Positions 48,615 to 48,631 of a DNA stretch of 48,631 nt are shown one piece after another. Numbering within the stretch: the first letter of the stretch is position 1; the number at the start of each line of letters is the position of its first letter. This stretch comes from Candidatus Thermoplasmatota archaeon (lineage in GTDB: Archaea > Thermoplasmatota > SW-10-69-26 > JACQPN01 > JAIVGT01). The notes under the pieces were generated by a model. It was given only the letters and a program-made list of their open reading frames with translations. It did not search any database and was not told where the DNA came from. A program made the translations under genes and the position numbers. The stretch lies in contig DATLFM010000094.1 of the NCBI GenBank assembly GCA_035541015.1, positions 1 to 48,631 of the forward strand. The letters are read 5' to 3'.

Positions 48615-48631
48615 TGCACGCACCTTTGGGC

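Noticed and set aside
1-48631. Insertion sequences or transposases
   Set aside because: No transposase or integrase motif in any frame examined; the only transfer hint is the UDG-like gene at the tRNA.

Overview
This window is GC-rich (about two thirds G+C by eye) and clearly archaeal. It carries an archaellum operon, TBP, MCM helicase, a Hef helicase-nuclease, NMD3, Trm1 and pyruvoyl-dependent arginine decarboxylase, and promoters that read as TATA boxes about 25 bases before the start codon (many leaderless). Fused ArlC/E proteins and Hef point to Euryarchaeota in the broad sense. A high-GC Thermoplasmatota-type genome is my best guess, but that is inference.

Layout. 1-279: tail of an unknown coiled-coil protein. 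374-12548: archaellum locus, all on +, with five archaellins, one divergent archaellin-like protein, ArlC/E, ArlF, ArlG, ArlH, two different full-length ArlI motor ATPases in tandem, and ArlJ. 12787-15877: secreted and membrane-anchored Ig-like proteins, a DinB-type enzyme and three small charged proteins. 15933-20517: Hef, a hexapeptide acyltransferase, and the B12-binding subunit of methylmalonyl-CoA mutase with its MeaB GTPase. 20590-25292: a branched-chain amino-acid type ABC transporter, with the binding protein convergent to the livHMGF genes. 25401-34309: small membrane proteins, leucyl aminopeptidase, Trm1, an FtsJ methyltransferase, then MCM, DUF424 and NMD3. 34273-41622: HAD and TatD-like hydrolases, a T4 endonuclease V-like glycosylase, TBP, a triosephosphate isomerase / HPS-RraA / TraB-like operon, a membrane protein, a zinc-ribbon protein and PdaD. 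41716-48614: AsnRS, a low-GC UDG-like gene running into a tRNA-Leu(CAG), carbonic anhydrase, a LysE exporter, AlkA, a HEXXH protein, and a Kelch/FN3 surface protein.

The most unusual points are: the tandem ArlI pair, the second lacking a canonical start codon; CTG as the best-fitting start of three downstream operon genes (arlI2, livG, livF); a nearly identical palindrome 5' of arlCE and of the HEXXH gene; and a scatter of perfect short hairpins, many with GAA or CGCA spacers, placed in protein linkers and intergenic gaps. Genes are packed tightly, with 4-base stop/start overlaps within operons and 35-59 base overlaps at several convergent gene ends.
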